Below, piece by piece: positions 1 to 10,256 of a stretch of 64,000 nt of DNA (positions are counted from its first letter, which is position 1; every line of letters starts with the position of its first letter). A program made the position numbers and the translations under genes. Source of the DNA: Trichodelitschia bisporula (Eukaryota; Ascomycota; Dothideomycetes; Phaeotrichales; Phaeotrichaceae); NCBI GenBank assembly GCA_010356995.1, contig ML996702.1, positions 453,013-517,012 of the forward strand, given 5' to 3'. The notes beneath the pieces are model-generated. The model was not told the origin of the DNA, made no database searches, and saw nothing but the letters and a program-made list of their open reading frames with translations.

Positions 1-159
1 TCAACAGCGCACCACGCATATCGCAGGGCCCCCTCTTAATACCCGCCTCCCTTATCCCGATCTTCCCACGCCTGTAGCCGCAGAGCCACTGCCCAAGGCC
101 CTCGACTCCCTGCACCAAACCAACTGGTGCCATGTTGCACGCTCGCGCGGCCGCAGTGC

Positions 160-693
160 TTACATCCGAAGCGGGGGCAGGTAATGTGCCACAGCAGATC
201 CCGGGAGGCCCCAGTGCGGCTGAAATGCTGACGGGAGGTGTCGGGTGGACCTTGTCCGTTTCAGGAAGGTGCTGACTGAGTCGGCTGTCATCTTTTGCTG
301 TTCTTTGGTTGGCGGCTGCTTCCGACTCCGTGGGGCTTCCCTGCTGTGCTCGTGTGCTCCTTGCTCCCTGTACGGTATGTACTCGGGCTTCGGGACGGTG
401 GTGATCTTGGTCGGGCCCGCCGTGCGCTCTGGGGAGGCAAGCGGCTCTCCGAACATGTTGTGGATCATCGTCACGGCCGATGTTGCCGACAGTGCCCTGT
501 GGTGAGCTTCAGCCTTGGCTGTCAGCGCCAAGTAGGGATGAACATTTGGGAGAGTGTAACCTTCTCGATCATTCTTGCTGAGATCGGAAGGTAGGAGACC
601 AGTTGGGTAAAGAGAATGGGAGACATTGATAAGATCAAAGGCTTCCATAGACTTGGGAGAAACACAGGCCGATTCATATGCTTCGTGCGTCAT
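160..693 (-). CDS. Hypothetical protein, possibly partial
   Basis: An open frame of 177 codons begins at an ATG at 693 in a fair context (CATCATGACG) and runs to a stop at 160. The protein is hydrophilic with no membrane segment or signal peptide. It has a balanced N-terminal half and a basic, Arg/Lys/Thr-rich C-terminal third. I recognise no family. The frame could be one exon of a longer gene continuing past the left edge, since splicing before the stop would change the C-terminus. Length and amino acid balance are the only support, so a chance frame remains possible. Confidence 0.35.
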   Translation of the reverse strand: MTHEAYESACVSPKSMEAFDLINVSHSLYPTGLLPSDLSKNDREGYTLPNVHPYLALTAKAEAHHRALSATSAVTMIHNMFGEPLASPERTAGPTKITTVPKPEYIPYREQGAHEHSREAPRSRKQPPTKEQQKMTADSVSTFLKRTRSTRHLPSAFQPHWGLPGSAVAHYLPPLRM

Positions 694-2705
694 GATGCTT
701 GTCTAACAACACCGTATCCCTCAAGCTTCTGCATATAGCCCCGTAGCTGCAACCACACTCTCATGAGACTGGCCCAAGGTGAACACCCATACGGATGTTT
801 GATGCGTTGACTGGACTCTGGGACTTTCATCGTCAGGTGTGACTACGTAGAATTTTGGCGCACTCTTCGAAAGACGCCGCTTCATCAACCAGCCGTCGGT
901 TTTGAGCGGCTAATTAGCGCCCGCGGACATCCTCCCCGGCTAGTCTGTGTTGAATTTGACTATCGTGAACCAGTTCCTAAACATCACTTCGCACTGGTTA
1001 GTACGTGCTTAAATATGTTGATGTTGGAGCTAACGCTTGAGAAGGTCCCGGATAAGGGAGCTTTTAGCGAAGTCGAAAGTGTCTACACATCCCCGAACCT
1101 ACGAAAGCACTATCTCAAGCCAAAAATCGCATCCATTGCTTGAAGAGTTTGGCGAACTTCCATGCCACCCTTCATGGGCTGGAAGGTCGAGGTCCTTTCA
1201 TCATCTTTTGCTAAGAGACTGGATTCAAAATGACTTTGGAGTACCTTCAGGCTTCATTGATGGTGATCGGGGGCAGCTCTGAAGGTAAGTTTTCTCTGTG
1301 ACAATAGCGGTATGTCAAAGTTTGGGAAGAGGATGGCACTCGATGCCGAGGATCGCCAACTGTCTCCAGATGGCCGAAATCAGCCGGAGTCGTTCAGATT
1401 TTGTCCTCGACAATATGGTCCAAGCAGTCTTGCCAGTACTTCAAACTGAGAGCTGGAAACAACTCGCGGGATCCGGACATTTAGGGTTTGCAGTGTGAAA
1501 CAGCTGCACAAGTAGCACGCACGGGCCGAGATTGTAGTGCGGTTGCCGTAAACGTTTGTAGTCGGCCTTCCAGCGCACGAGGAAACTTCGACGTGTCTCA
1601 GCCTTGTTCTCTGCGAGAACGAAAGTCCTGCATATGTCGAATTGGTCATTGCCCACGTGCATCAAAGTCTGCCGAAGCGCTGGCGCTTGGTGCAGAGATC
1701 CTCGTTCCCACCTTGCTTGCATGCTCGCGGAGGGCGTGCTTCGCGAGCAGAGTGACTTGACGAAAGCAAGCTTAGACCCATGAGAGGTCAATATGGATCG
1801 ATAATCGATATAGGCCCGATGTTTGCCATTTTCCCCAGTGACTGAGAGATGTTCACGGGATGGAATGGATGGGACGAGGACGAGGACGTCATAAGATGAA
1901 GACAGAAGGCGCGGCAGATAACCGCTAACGCAGCGGGTCGCGCCGTCCATCCAGTGGTGCCGTGGGTGCCCACACTGCCTCAGAGATCGCAGTTTGAAAC
2001 TGTATCGGCCTCTTGGCATGGTCATGAATGAACAGTCTTCCAGAGCATCGGAACAGAGGTGCTCACACTTGAATTTCTGTCAAGGGTACTGATATACAGT
2101 TAGTCGCATGATCAAAGTTGCTTTCCAAACATATAAGAGATGACACGATCTAGGCATGTACTATGGTCACAAAAGTCTACCAACTCTTCTTGGAATGTGT
2201 TTTCCTACCAGTTTGTGTACGGAGTATCCTCCAATCCTTCATCTGCCGGCCCATACAAGGGATTCCTCATTCGGGTTTCCAAAGAACATGGTAGGTTGGT
2301 ATGTGTACTTGGAGGTGCATACAGGACTCGGATGGGGCGGAAGCGTGCGGTTGGGGCCGAGACATCAAGGAAGACGTTGCTCGAGTCGTAGTTTGGTGTC
2401 TGGGGATGCCATGCTGCTACCATTACGGAGCATCCTAGCTACCGTAACGGCTTCGGAAAGATCGCCAGATCTACAGCCCCCAAGCCACTCCCACTGGTGG
2501 AGAACAAATGGATCGGGAGAGGCGCTGGGCGCCTGAAGCCCTCGGGTTCCGCAAACCCGGCCCGAGCATTCATCCGCTCCGGCCCCACCATGCCAGCTCT
2601 TATCAATCGCATCTAATCTCGCATCAAACGTTCCAGTTCCTCATCGGACTCAGCCTTCAGCCTTACCAATCACTTGCTCTTCAAAACCCATCCAATCGGT
2701 TCACC
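694..2705. other. Gene-poor stretch left of the esterase gene
   Basis: No convincing gene. Several overlapping frames of 60-190 codons lie between 1037 and 2540 on both strands, but none has family features, good start context or plausible splice sites linking it to another. The last 200 bases are pyrimidine- and A-rich and probably hold the promoter and leader of the esterase starting at 2706. Confidence 0.5.
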
Positions 2706-3659
2706 ATGGTCGTTGCTGCACCCGCACAGGCGGGAATCCTCCACCGCTACGCACCGCGCCTCGTCGCCTTCGAGCACCGCCCCTCCTCCATCCCCGCCTC
2801 GGCCCACACCGGGAACGTCCTCATCTTCATCGGCGGTCTCTCCGACGGCCTGCTCACAGTCTCGTATCCCTCCTTCATAGCCGCCCGCGCCCCACCCGGC
2901 TGGTCGATCGTCGAGGCGCTGATCTCGGCCGCCTACAGCGGGTGGGGCACCAGCACGCTCCAACGCGACGTGGCCGAGATTGCAAAATGCGTCGCCTACC
3001 TCCGGGCCTTACCAAGTAACTCCACCACACCCCGCCGTATTGTGCTCATGGGCCACTCGACGGGCGCACAGGATGCGATCGAGTACGTGGTCGGCGCCGG
3101 TGCGGCGGAACGCCCGCCCGTTGACGGCGTTATTCTGCAGGCTGGCATCAGCGACCGCGAGGCTATGCATGCTAAGTCGGGCCCGTCGAAGTCGGATGAG
3201 GCGATGACGAATGCGGCCCGTGGGCTTGAGGAACAGGGACGCGCGGAGGAGTTCCTGCCGCGCGCTGTGTCGGGATCGACGTTTACCCGGACGGCGGTGA
3301 CGGCGTATCGGTGGCTGAGCTTGACGCAGAAGGGTGGGGATGATGACTATTTCAGCAGCGATATTGCGGACGAAGAGCTGTGGAAGACATTTGGCAAGTT
3401 TGGGAAGACACAGTTGATGGTGCTCCTGAGCGGCATTGATGAGCACATGCCCAAATGGGTCGACAAGGAGGCGCTCGCCGCAAGATGGGCGCGGATATGC
3501 AAGGAGGGTGGGGCCATCGTGGACGAGGAGTTCGGCGGAGTCGTTCCAGGGGCACATCATAATCTCGAGCAAGACGGCACGGAAGTAGTCGACGATCTTT
3601 GCCGGCGAGTTACCGGCTTTCTGGGCAAAGTCGGCGGCGACAGCGAGCCGCATCTGTGA
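2706..3659 (+). CDS. DUF1749 / SidJ-type alpha/beta-hydrolase (putative siderophore esterase)
   Basis: Single-exon gene for 317 residues. The start at 2706 (TCACCATGG) is preferred over the in-frame ATG at 2508 because the family begins near this point and the upstream part looks like leader sequence. The nucleophile elbow GHSTG is at residues 116-120 with Ser118. A later SGIDEHMP segment and a C-terminal GAHHNLE segment fit the acid and histidine of the triad. DUF1749 proteins include the fungal intracellular siderophore esterase SidJ, which hydrolyses fusarinine-type ferri-siderophores, so iron release from siderophores is a reasonable but unproven role. No signal peptide, so cytosolic. Other members are uncharacterised esterases, and no siderophore gene lies next to it here. 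Confidence 0.85.
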   Translation: MVVAAPAQAGILHRYAPRLVAFEHRPSSIPASAHTGNVLIFIGGLSDGLLTVSYPSFIAARAPPGWSIVEALISAAYSGWGTSTLQRDVAEIAKCVAYLRALPSNSTTPRRIVLMGHSTGAQDAIEYVVGAGAAERPPVDGVILQAGISDREAMHAKSGPSKSDEAMTNAARGLEEQGRAEEFLPRAVSGSTFTRTAVTAYRWLSLTQKGGDDDYFSSDIADEELWKTFGKFGKTQLMVLLSGIDEHMPKWVDKEALAARWARICKEGGAIVDEEFGGVVPGAHHNLEQDGTEVVDDLCRRVTGFLGKVGGDSEPHL

Positions 3660-4138
3660 CTGCTCTCGGGGCTGGATGGTGGAAGGCTGGTACTTTGTAA
3701 TCTTCTTGGCTGCCACTAGACGGGCCTGGGCATATAAAAGCGGCAATGGAAGCGGTTCCGTGAACTATCATAGACGGTGCATGGTTGATGGCATGGCGAA
3801 CGGAGGGGGTTGATATCCTGATTATTACGTTTTGCATGAGATGGCCGCCTTTTACAGTTTCTGTTGGGATGGAAAAATGCTTTTGCTCTTCTTCAATCTT
3901 GTCTTATTCATGTGACACCCCCTTCCCCAGGACGCCAGATCTCATCGCTTTGGCTCACTCTAGCGATAGTTCCTTCATTTGATGAAATCAAGGCCTTCTT
4001 CACCAACTCCTTTCCACTCTTAGCGTAGATGCTCTGCCACAACATAGGACTTGCCTCAAATCCCTCCAAAGATATGGGGTAACCTTAGAATGCACATTGC
4101 CAAACGCCAGACACCACCCGGTCCGTAACGGGTTCTCA
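3660..4138. other. Intergenic between convergent esterase and nop16
   Basis: Shared 3' flank of two genes that converge. No further gene or structured element seen. Confidence 0.6.
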
Positions 4139-4883
4139 TTATGCTTCGGCCGTTCCACTTTTCGCCCTCTGCTCCATCAATTTCTTCACCTTTCTCTTGA
4201 GCTCCCCTTCCGTGTTTTGGAAAGGATTCAACTTCATATCCCTCGTCATCGCCCTATAATCGTCCCCATGCCGTTCCACCAACTTAGCCACCCACTCGGA
4301 CTCCCGTTGGCTCAACTTCCGTGGTGCCTTCCGCACTCCACTAGCCGCCTTCTCCTCCAGCGCACGCACTGTCTCCGTTGTCTCCTCGCCATCCCGCGTG
4401 GGCACATTCGAAAACATCAGCGCTTGCGAATCGATCATGTACTCATCGTCGAGATCGTTAAGGGGATCGTTGAGCGGGTTATCCGTCTTCTCGTCCAACA
4501 CCCGTAAGATCGCGCCAGTCTCCGGGTCGCGCTCAATGCGGATCTCAGATGTGTTGACTGCGGTCGCAGTGCGCGGGTTGATGGCCAGCGGGTCGGCATC
4601 TTCTGGCTGGATGGCGCCGGGCTCGGGAAGCGACGCAGCGGTCTTTTGTAAACCACCGGTGGTGTGGTTTAAGCGGGATGTCAGACCAAGGCGGCGGTAG
4701 TTTTGCGTAAGAGTTTCCTTGGGGTTCCTGGCTCGTTAGACTCGCCATAGGCCATGCAAGCCCGGAGACGTACCAGTTCGCGCGAATGATCGGGTTGCTA
4801 AGGATCTTATTCGTCCTTTTGGGCTTGCGCTTAACCTTGGGAACGCTCGAGCGGTTCTTGCGCTTTTGGAGTTCGCGACCCAT
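4139..4883 (-). CDS. nop16: Ribosome biogenesis protein Nop16
   Basis: Two exons, 4883-4774 and 4727-4139, joined over a 46 bp intron (GTACGT...CCAG) give 232 residues. The N-terminus MGRELQKRKNRSS, the NPIIRANW segment and the following TLTQNYRRLGLTSRLN are the hallmark of Nop16, a nucleolar factor of 60S pre-ribosomes. The middle is acidic (LDDEYMIDSQ) and the C-terminus is a basic helical tail ending KRKVKKLMEQRAKSGTAEA. Length matches the family. It would act in the nucleolus in early large-subunit assembly; Spb1, another 60S factor, lies at 38433-41058. The leader holds a run of GGGAT pentamers at about 4917-4941. Family assignment is secure; the splice junction is inferred from restored frame and family alignment. 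Confidence 0.92.
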
Positions 4884-5507
4884 GGTGACGGTGTGTGGGT
4901 AGTGGTGATTGTGGAGGGGATGGGATGGGATGGGATGGGAGGCGTTGCGACTTTGGGTGGTCGAAAATATTTCGAGATCTGCGGCGGGCGGGGGCTTGGC
5001 GCCGGGGAAGGCTAGTTCAGCCCTATAGCGGCGAGTGGAGAGCTGCTGGCTGCAAAGCAGCAGCCAGCAGCCGACTGAAGTAATTGATTCATGAATAGAT
5101 GGGGAAAGAGAGATACCAGATTCTTTCAGCGATAGGAGATCTGGATCACGACGATCCAATAGCTGCGAGATTCAAGCGCTGGATCCCCCTTAGAAGACCG
5201 TACATCCGTAAACTCTACAGACAGCGCACAATCCTGGTTCAAGATGGAGAATTTCAAAAGGCCAAAATACCCTGCCCCTTTGAATTGAAATGTAGTGTGC
5301 TACTGTACGGAGTACTCCTTTCAGCCATACAAATTTGCTTCAGTTGACTGTGCAGTTTAGCGATGGTTGCCCAAGTAGGCAAAGCGGGTCCCCTCCACCT
5401 TGTGCAAGGATCCGACCCCCTTATCTGCGGAGTGCCTGCGGAGAGAGCGCTGAGGCTCTGAGAGGACGCGCCGCTTCCCACACGCGACATAACCTAAAAT
5501 ACTCATC
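4884..5507. promoter_or_regulatory. Divergent promoter between nop16 and the ZIP transporter
   Basis: Promoter region for two genes facing away from each other. It carries a GGGAT pentamer run (about 4917-4941) and a perfect 12-bp inverted repeat, GCTGCTGGCTGC at 5042-5053 against 5060-5071 with a 6-nt loop. No coding signal. Confidence 0.5.
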
Positions 5508-6891
5508 ATGATATTCACACGCCAGAGGCAGCTCCGCCTGCTTTCCTTGCTATTTATTCTCTTCCCGCTCTGTCTCGCTTTGTCAAAGGCTGCACCGCAC
5601 AATGAACACCTCACCCCGCACGAGATCGAAGAGCGGCTCGAGGTAAGATCTTTTTCCGTTGTCGGAGCGCTCTCTGTCTTCAACCTCAAGTTGGCACTGC
5701 ACGCCTCCATTATGTCCTTGATCTCACCGTTCTTGCGTCCCATCATCTGCCAGCGCTTATTCTCCACAGGAATGTCCGCTTGTCCAGTCTCTCAATCTCC
5801 AAAAGGCCGCCTCGGCCCCCACCGCCGACAGCTACCTCTCTAAGCTCTTCTACTTCCTCTTCCCCGGTAGCCCGGCGGTCAACGCCCTGCTAGCCACGCT
5901 GTACATTTCCGGGCCGCCCAACTTCCTGCTGGCTCTTTGCCCGCCGGACATCGACCCTTCGTCACTGAGCATCATGGTTGCCTTCGCAGTCGGCGGCCTG
6001 CTGGGCGACACCCTCTTCCACCTTTTGCCTGAGATCTTCCTGGGCGAGGACGAGCCCCATAAGGTCAAATTCGTCATGGTGGAGCCGAACAAGAATTTGC
6101 TCCTCGGAGTAGCCATATTGGTTGGCTTCATGACCTTTGTCGCTATGGACAAGGGCCTGCGTATCGCCACGGGCGGCGAAGGACATGATCACAGCCACGG
6201 GCACGGACATGCGAACGTTGAGCCTAGCGCCACTACCAGCAGTGTGGAGGTTAACAAGGAGGGCAAGGCACGCGCACGTAAGGGCGACAAGGCCGTGAAG
6301 CGCGTTGCTGAACAGGCCAAGCCGCAGATTAATCCCAGCGTGAAGATGGCAGGTCTGCTTAACCTGATTGCGGACTTCACTCACAACATCACGGACGGTC
6401 TCGCATTGTCGTCTAGCTTCTACGCATCGCCCACCATTGGCGCGACCACGACCGTGGCCGTCTTCTTCCATGAGATTCCGCACGAGGTCGGCGATTTCGC
6501 TCTGCTTGTTCAATCAGGCTTCTCAAAGCGGGCGGCCATGGGCGCCCAGTTCATCACGGCGCTTGGGGCGTTCCTTGGGACTCTGATTGGCATTGCCGTG
6601 CAGGAGTATGGTGGGTCGTCGGCGAGTGGGCCACAAGGACCGGGCTTGGCGGGTACGAGTCTTCAGTGGGGAGATCTGTTGCTGCCGTTTACAGCGGGCA
6701 CGTTCTTGTACGTCGGAACTGTGGCGGTTATCCCGGAGATGCTGGAGACGGGCAAAGACAAGGCGCTCGAGGTGAGGAAGACCCTTACGCAGTTTGCGGC
6801 TGTGGCGGCGGGCGCGGGGATTATGCTTGCGTAAGTTTTCGGTCGGGCTCAGGGGATATGACTGACAGTGTTTAGGATTTCGTGGTCGTAG
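5508..6891 (+). CDS. ZIP-family metal (zinc) transporter, KE4/ZIP7/Yke4 type
   Basis: Three exons, 5508-5642, 5770-6830 and 6876-6891, encode 403 residues; the last exon supplies only the terminal ISWS after GTAAGT...TTTAG. The N-terminus is a signal-anchor-like hydrophobic stretch (LRLLSLLFILFPLCLALS). A long cytosolic loop around residue 184 has the His-rich metal-binding run GHDHSHGHGHA. The LIV-1 signature follows: HNITDGLAL near residue 250 and FFHEIPHEVGDFALL near 279, with the His and Glu ligands of transmembrane helices 4 and 5. This subfamily moves zinc (sometimes manganese) out of the ER/Golgi lumen into the cytosol. Family is certain; organelle and metal come from the family. The 127 bp first intron is longer than most in this window. 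Confidence 0.92.
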
Positions 6892-7071
6892 ATGGGTTCG
6901 GTCTAGGGCACATCCGTATCCAGGTCATGGCGGAGTCATTGCGGAAAGTTAGACGGGGCTGCATACAGGTACCTAATCAAGCCGATTGGAGATGGTGATG
7001 AATTATAAGTTTCTTCTCGGGATCAGGGCAAAGAGGAATGAATATCATTCTAAGAACGCTTTTTGCCAACC

Positions 7072-8176
7072 TCAATACGTCACAGATAGTCTTTGCACCA
7101 GGTACTCGCCACTGTTGACTGCCGAGTACTTCTTCTCCGCGGCGTCAGCGTATGTGCCTGGAATGACTTCGATAGCGCGATTGAAGTTCGGGTTGCAGAA
7201 GTAGGCAATGGAGTAGCGGGCGGGATAGGTGTCTCCCGACTCCGGCTTGAGCGGCGGCTCGACCACACGGTGCTTGGTAGACTTGATGCTGTCGTTAGAC
7301 CACCGGGCGAGCAAATCGCCAGCATTGACGACGATGGTCCCTTCGATGGGGGTCGCGTCGACGAATGTGCCCTTGGGTGACTGGACCTGCAAGCCACCGC
7401 GCTGGTCCTGGAAGAGCAATGTAATGGATCCTAGGAATGTCAGCATCATCTGAGGCCCAGGAGGCCTCCCAAACTCACCGTAGTCGGTATGCTCCCCCGC
7501 CCGCACCTGGTTCTTATTCTTTTCAAAAACCTCCTTCTTCACAGCCGGATAATGCAACAAGCGCAGCGTATTATCCCCCCGATCCGTATACCCATCAAAC
7601 CAGCCCTCGTCAATGCCCAGCCCCACGGCAATGGCGCGCATAACCTGCATATGCAGCTTCTTGCACTCCTCAAAGAACTCCATCATCTGCTCGCGGAACA
7701 CCTTGCCCTCCTCATCCGTAGGCCACATATTCGGACACCCCTCCTCATCATCCCGCCCTATCTCAAGTGACTCCTTAAGATCCGGCACCGCCGCTTTGAG
7801 CGCCTCAACCTCCTCCTTGGTCGCCAGCTGCGACACCTTCTCCCGCCCATGCGCCGTGTAGCCCCGATTTGCGCGGGCGGAGTACCACTCGAGCGCGTCT
7901 TTGGCTTCTTGCGGACGATCGAAGAAAGCGGCGCTCTGGCCGAAGATACGCTTCACGATGTTTTGCGAGATACCGTGGTTCTTGAGGTAGATGAAGCCGG
8001 CATTCTGGAAGCCGGAGAGGACTTCATGTGCGGCTGCGGCTTTGGCCTCGGGCTCGCCGGAGAGGAAGGGAGAGAAGTCGATGAGCTGTGTGGGTTAGGT
8101 ATCGGGGAAGGAAGATGAAGCTAGCTGCACTCACCGGAATGGAGAGGTTGTCTTGGTTGACTGCAGAGTCGGCCAT
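7072..8176 (-). CDS. Thymine dioxygenase (thymine-7-hydroxylase), 2-oxoglutarate/Fe(II) type
   Basis: Three exons, 8176-8135, 8085-7479 and 7430-7072, give 335 residues. The facial triad of the isopenicillin-N-synthase-like fold is present: HTD near residue 213 (AGEHTDYG), HRVVEP with His270, and the 2-oxoglutarate-binding R-x-S near 288 (ARYSIAYF). Beyond the triad, segments such as ANRGYTAHGREKVSQL and QVRAGEHTDYG-SITLLFQD resemble fungal thymine-7-hydroxylase, which oxidises thymine stepwise through 5-hydroxymethyl- and 5-formyluracil to uracil-5-carboxylate (iso-orotate). The head-to-head neighbour at 8867 is the decarboxylase for that product, which strongly supports the assignment. The second intron (7431-7478, GTGAGT...CCTAG) is 48 nt with no stop, so retention would insert 16 residues in frame just after HTDYG. 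Cytosolic. Confidence 0.88.
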
Positions 8177-8866
8177 ATTGTCTATTTCTCTGTAGAGGTT
8201 GATGCACACAAGGGTATGGCGAACTAATGCTCTGCCGATCCACTTCGAAGGGCTTCGGCTTCTTAAACCCCTCTCAAGCCACTTGTGTCACAGACCGGAA
8301 TGATAAGCCGTGATAATAACCCACGGTCAGCCTTCTGTGACAGCAGTACGCAGTTAGCTCTTCGCTGCCACGCTGTCATAAAACTATCTCACGATGCACC
8401 TTCGGGAATTAGATCCGGCGGAACATTGTAGGGTTGACCTGCCTGATTGGGTTGTCTTCGATAAGAAACACGGGGCTTATCACATTGCGGGGTAATCGAT
8501 GCGGCGGCGGGGTACATTGGGCTCCAGCGGGGTGCGGCGAGCGGCGACTTGCGGCGACTTACAGTTACGTGTTCGCCATAGGATTGATGTTGTGGGCGCG
8601 GCGTGGCTTATATCTCACATACCTGCTATCGCGGAGCTATTTGTTGTGCTTTCGACGGTGGATCAGCAGCGGAAGCTAGTTCTAGTTCCAGATCAGCGGC
8701 CGAGAGTGGATCAGCGGCCGAGAGCGGCGCGATGGCGAAGGGATAGTGCGTGGAGCGGGTACTCATATCATCGCGATCTAAACAAGCTTCCACCGAGCTT
8801 CCCTCATTCATCCCCACCCCGTCCCACCCCTCTCCTCCCGACCCTTCATTTCCAACCACCGCAGCC
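8177..8866. promoter_or_regulatory. Bidirectional promoter of the thymine salvage pair, with GATA sites
   Basis: A 690 bp intergenic region between two divergent start codons. It contains four HGATAR motifs (binding sites of AreA/NIT2-type GATA factors): TGATAA at 8301-8306 and 8311-8316, CGATAA at 8459-8464, and TGATAA on the minus strand at 8477-8482. Two of them are adjacent and in the same orientation. This suggests nitrogen catabolite control of pyrimidine use, which is inference. A short duplication (GATCAGCGGCCGAGAG twice) lies near 8692-8725. Confidence 0.5.
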
Positions 8867-10013
8867 ATGCCCACCGTCGACATCCACACCCACATCTACC
8901 CACCCGCCTACATCTCCCTCCTCAAAGCCCGCACCACCATCCCCTACATCCGCACCTACCCCACCTCCCCCACACCCCGCCTCGTCATCCTCCCCGGCGA
9001 AGACTCGGACTCCGCCGCCCATGGCACGCCCGGCCGCCCCATCGGACCCGAGTACTGGGACGTCAACGCGAAGCTCGCCTTCATGGACGCGCACAACATC
9101 GGCATTTCAGTCCTCAGCCTCGCGAACCCCTGGCTCGATTTCCTGCCCGCGGACGAGGCCGCCGCCGCGACGCTGACCGTCAACGATGACATCGAGGCGG
9201 TGTGCGCGGCGCATCCAGGCCGGCTGTTCGCGTTTGGCGCGCTGCCGCTGAGTGCCCCGGCGGAGCAGATTGTCGCTGAGATTCAGCGCCTGCAGACGCT
9301 GCCGCATATGCGCGGCGTGATTATTGGGACGACTGGCCTCGGGTCCGGGCTCGATGATCCGGCGCTCGAGCCCGTGTGGGAGGCACTGGAGGCGACGCAG
9401 ACGCTGGTGTTTCTGCACCCGCATTACGGGCTGCCGAGCGAGGTGTATGGGGAGCGGGGCGGGGAGTACGGGCATGTGCTTCCGCTGGCGCTTGGGTTTC
9501 CGCTTGAGACGACGATTGCGGTGGCGAGGATGGTGCTGAGTGGGGTTTGGGATCGGTGGAGGGGGTTGAAGGTGTTGCTTGCGCATTCGGGGGGGACGTT
9601 GCCGTTCCTTGCTGGGAGGATTGAGAGTTGTATTGCGCATGATGGGTATTTGAAGAGTGTGGGGCGGGGCGTGGAGGGGAGGCGTAGTGTCTGGGAGATC
9701 TTGAGGGAGAATGTTTATCTGGATGCTGTGGTTTATTCGCCGGTCGGGTTGAAGGCGGCGGTGGATGCGTCGGGGAGGGATCGTGTGCTTTTCGGTTAGT
9801 GCTGCTCTGGCATTCTTTAGTGATATGCTAACGGTTCTAGGGACGGATCATCCCTTCTTCCCGCCCTTGGACGACGAGGAGGAGTGGCTCAGCGTTAAGA
9901 TGAATTCAGACGCTATTCAAAAGGCTTTTGGCGAGGACAAGGAGTCGGCTGATATGGTCCTTGGTGGCAATGCTATTCGGATACTGAGGCTACAGGAGGA
10001 TGCTGATAAGTGA
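8867..10013 (+). CDS. Uracil-5-carboxylate (iso-orotate) decarboxylase, amidohydrolase-2 family
   Basis: Two exons, 8867-9794 and 9841-10013, give 366 residues across a 46 bp intron (GTTAGT...TCTAG). The start in gcagccATG leads straight into VDIHTH (residues 4-9), the metal-binding motif of ACMSD-like amidohydrolase decarboxylases. Further marks are FLHPHYGLPSEVYG, the strongly conserved HVLPLALGFPLETTIA, LLAHSGGTLPFLAGR, and the catalytic-Asp segment GTDHPFFPP at residues 310-318, which spans the splice site. These match the fungal iso-orotate decarboxylase characterised from Cordyceps, which turns uracil-5-carboxylate into uracil plus CO2. The divergent neighbour is the enzyme that makes this substrate. 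Other ACMSD-like decarboxylases (for example for 6-methylsalicylate) are less similar in these segments. Confidence 0.88.
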
Positions 10014-10256
10014 GGGAGGGCTAGGAGAATCTGGCTGAAGGCGTATTCCTCAAAGAGAGACCTTCAAAGAGCTGCATGGACGGGGCGCACCATTTGAACA
10101 GAGCCAATAGAACTGGAAGCGTGGGTAGGGCTCCACCACTATGGAAGCTCCAAAGTCGAATTCAACTATGTCGGCAGCTTTCCAGAAAGATATTCGTCGT
10201 GCCTCCTATCCTGCTGACAACGGATGCCAGAGTTGTAACCAAGGTGGATTATGAGA

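Noticed and set aside
1441-2025. 194-codon minus-strand open frame
   Set aside because: Overlapped by several other frames, no family features, poor start context, no linked exon.
8750-8866. Upstream in-frame start for the iso-orotate decarboxylase
   Set aside because: Begins at a non-ATG codon and adds a Pro/Ser-rich leader; homologues start just before VDIHTH.
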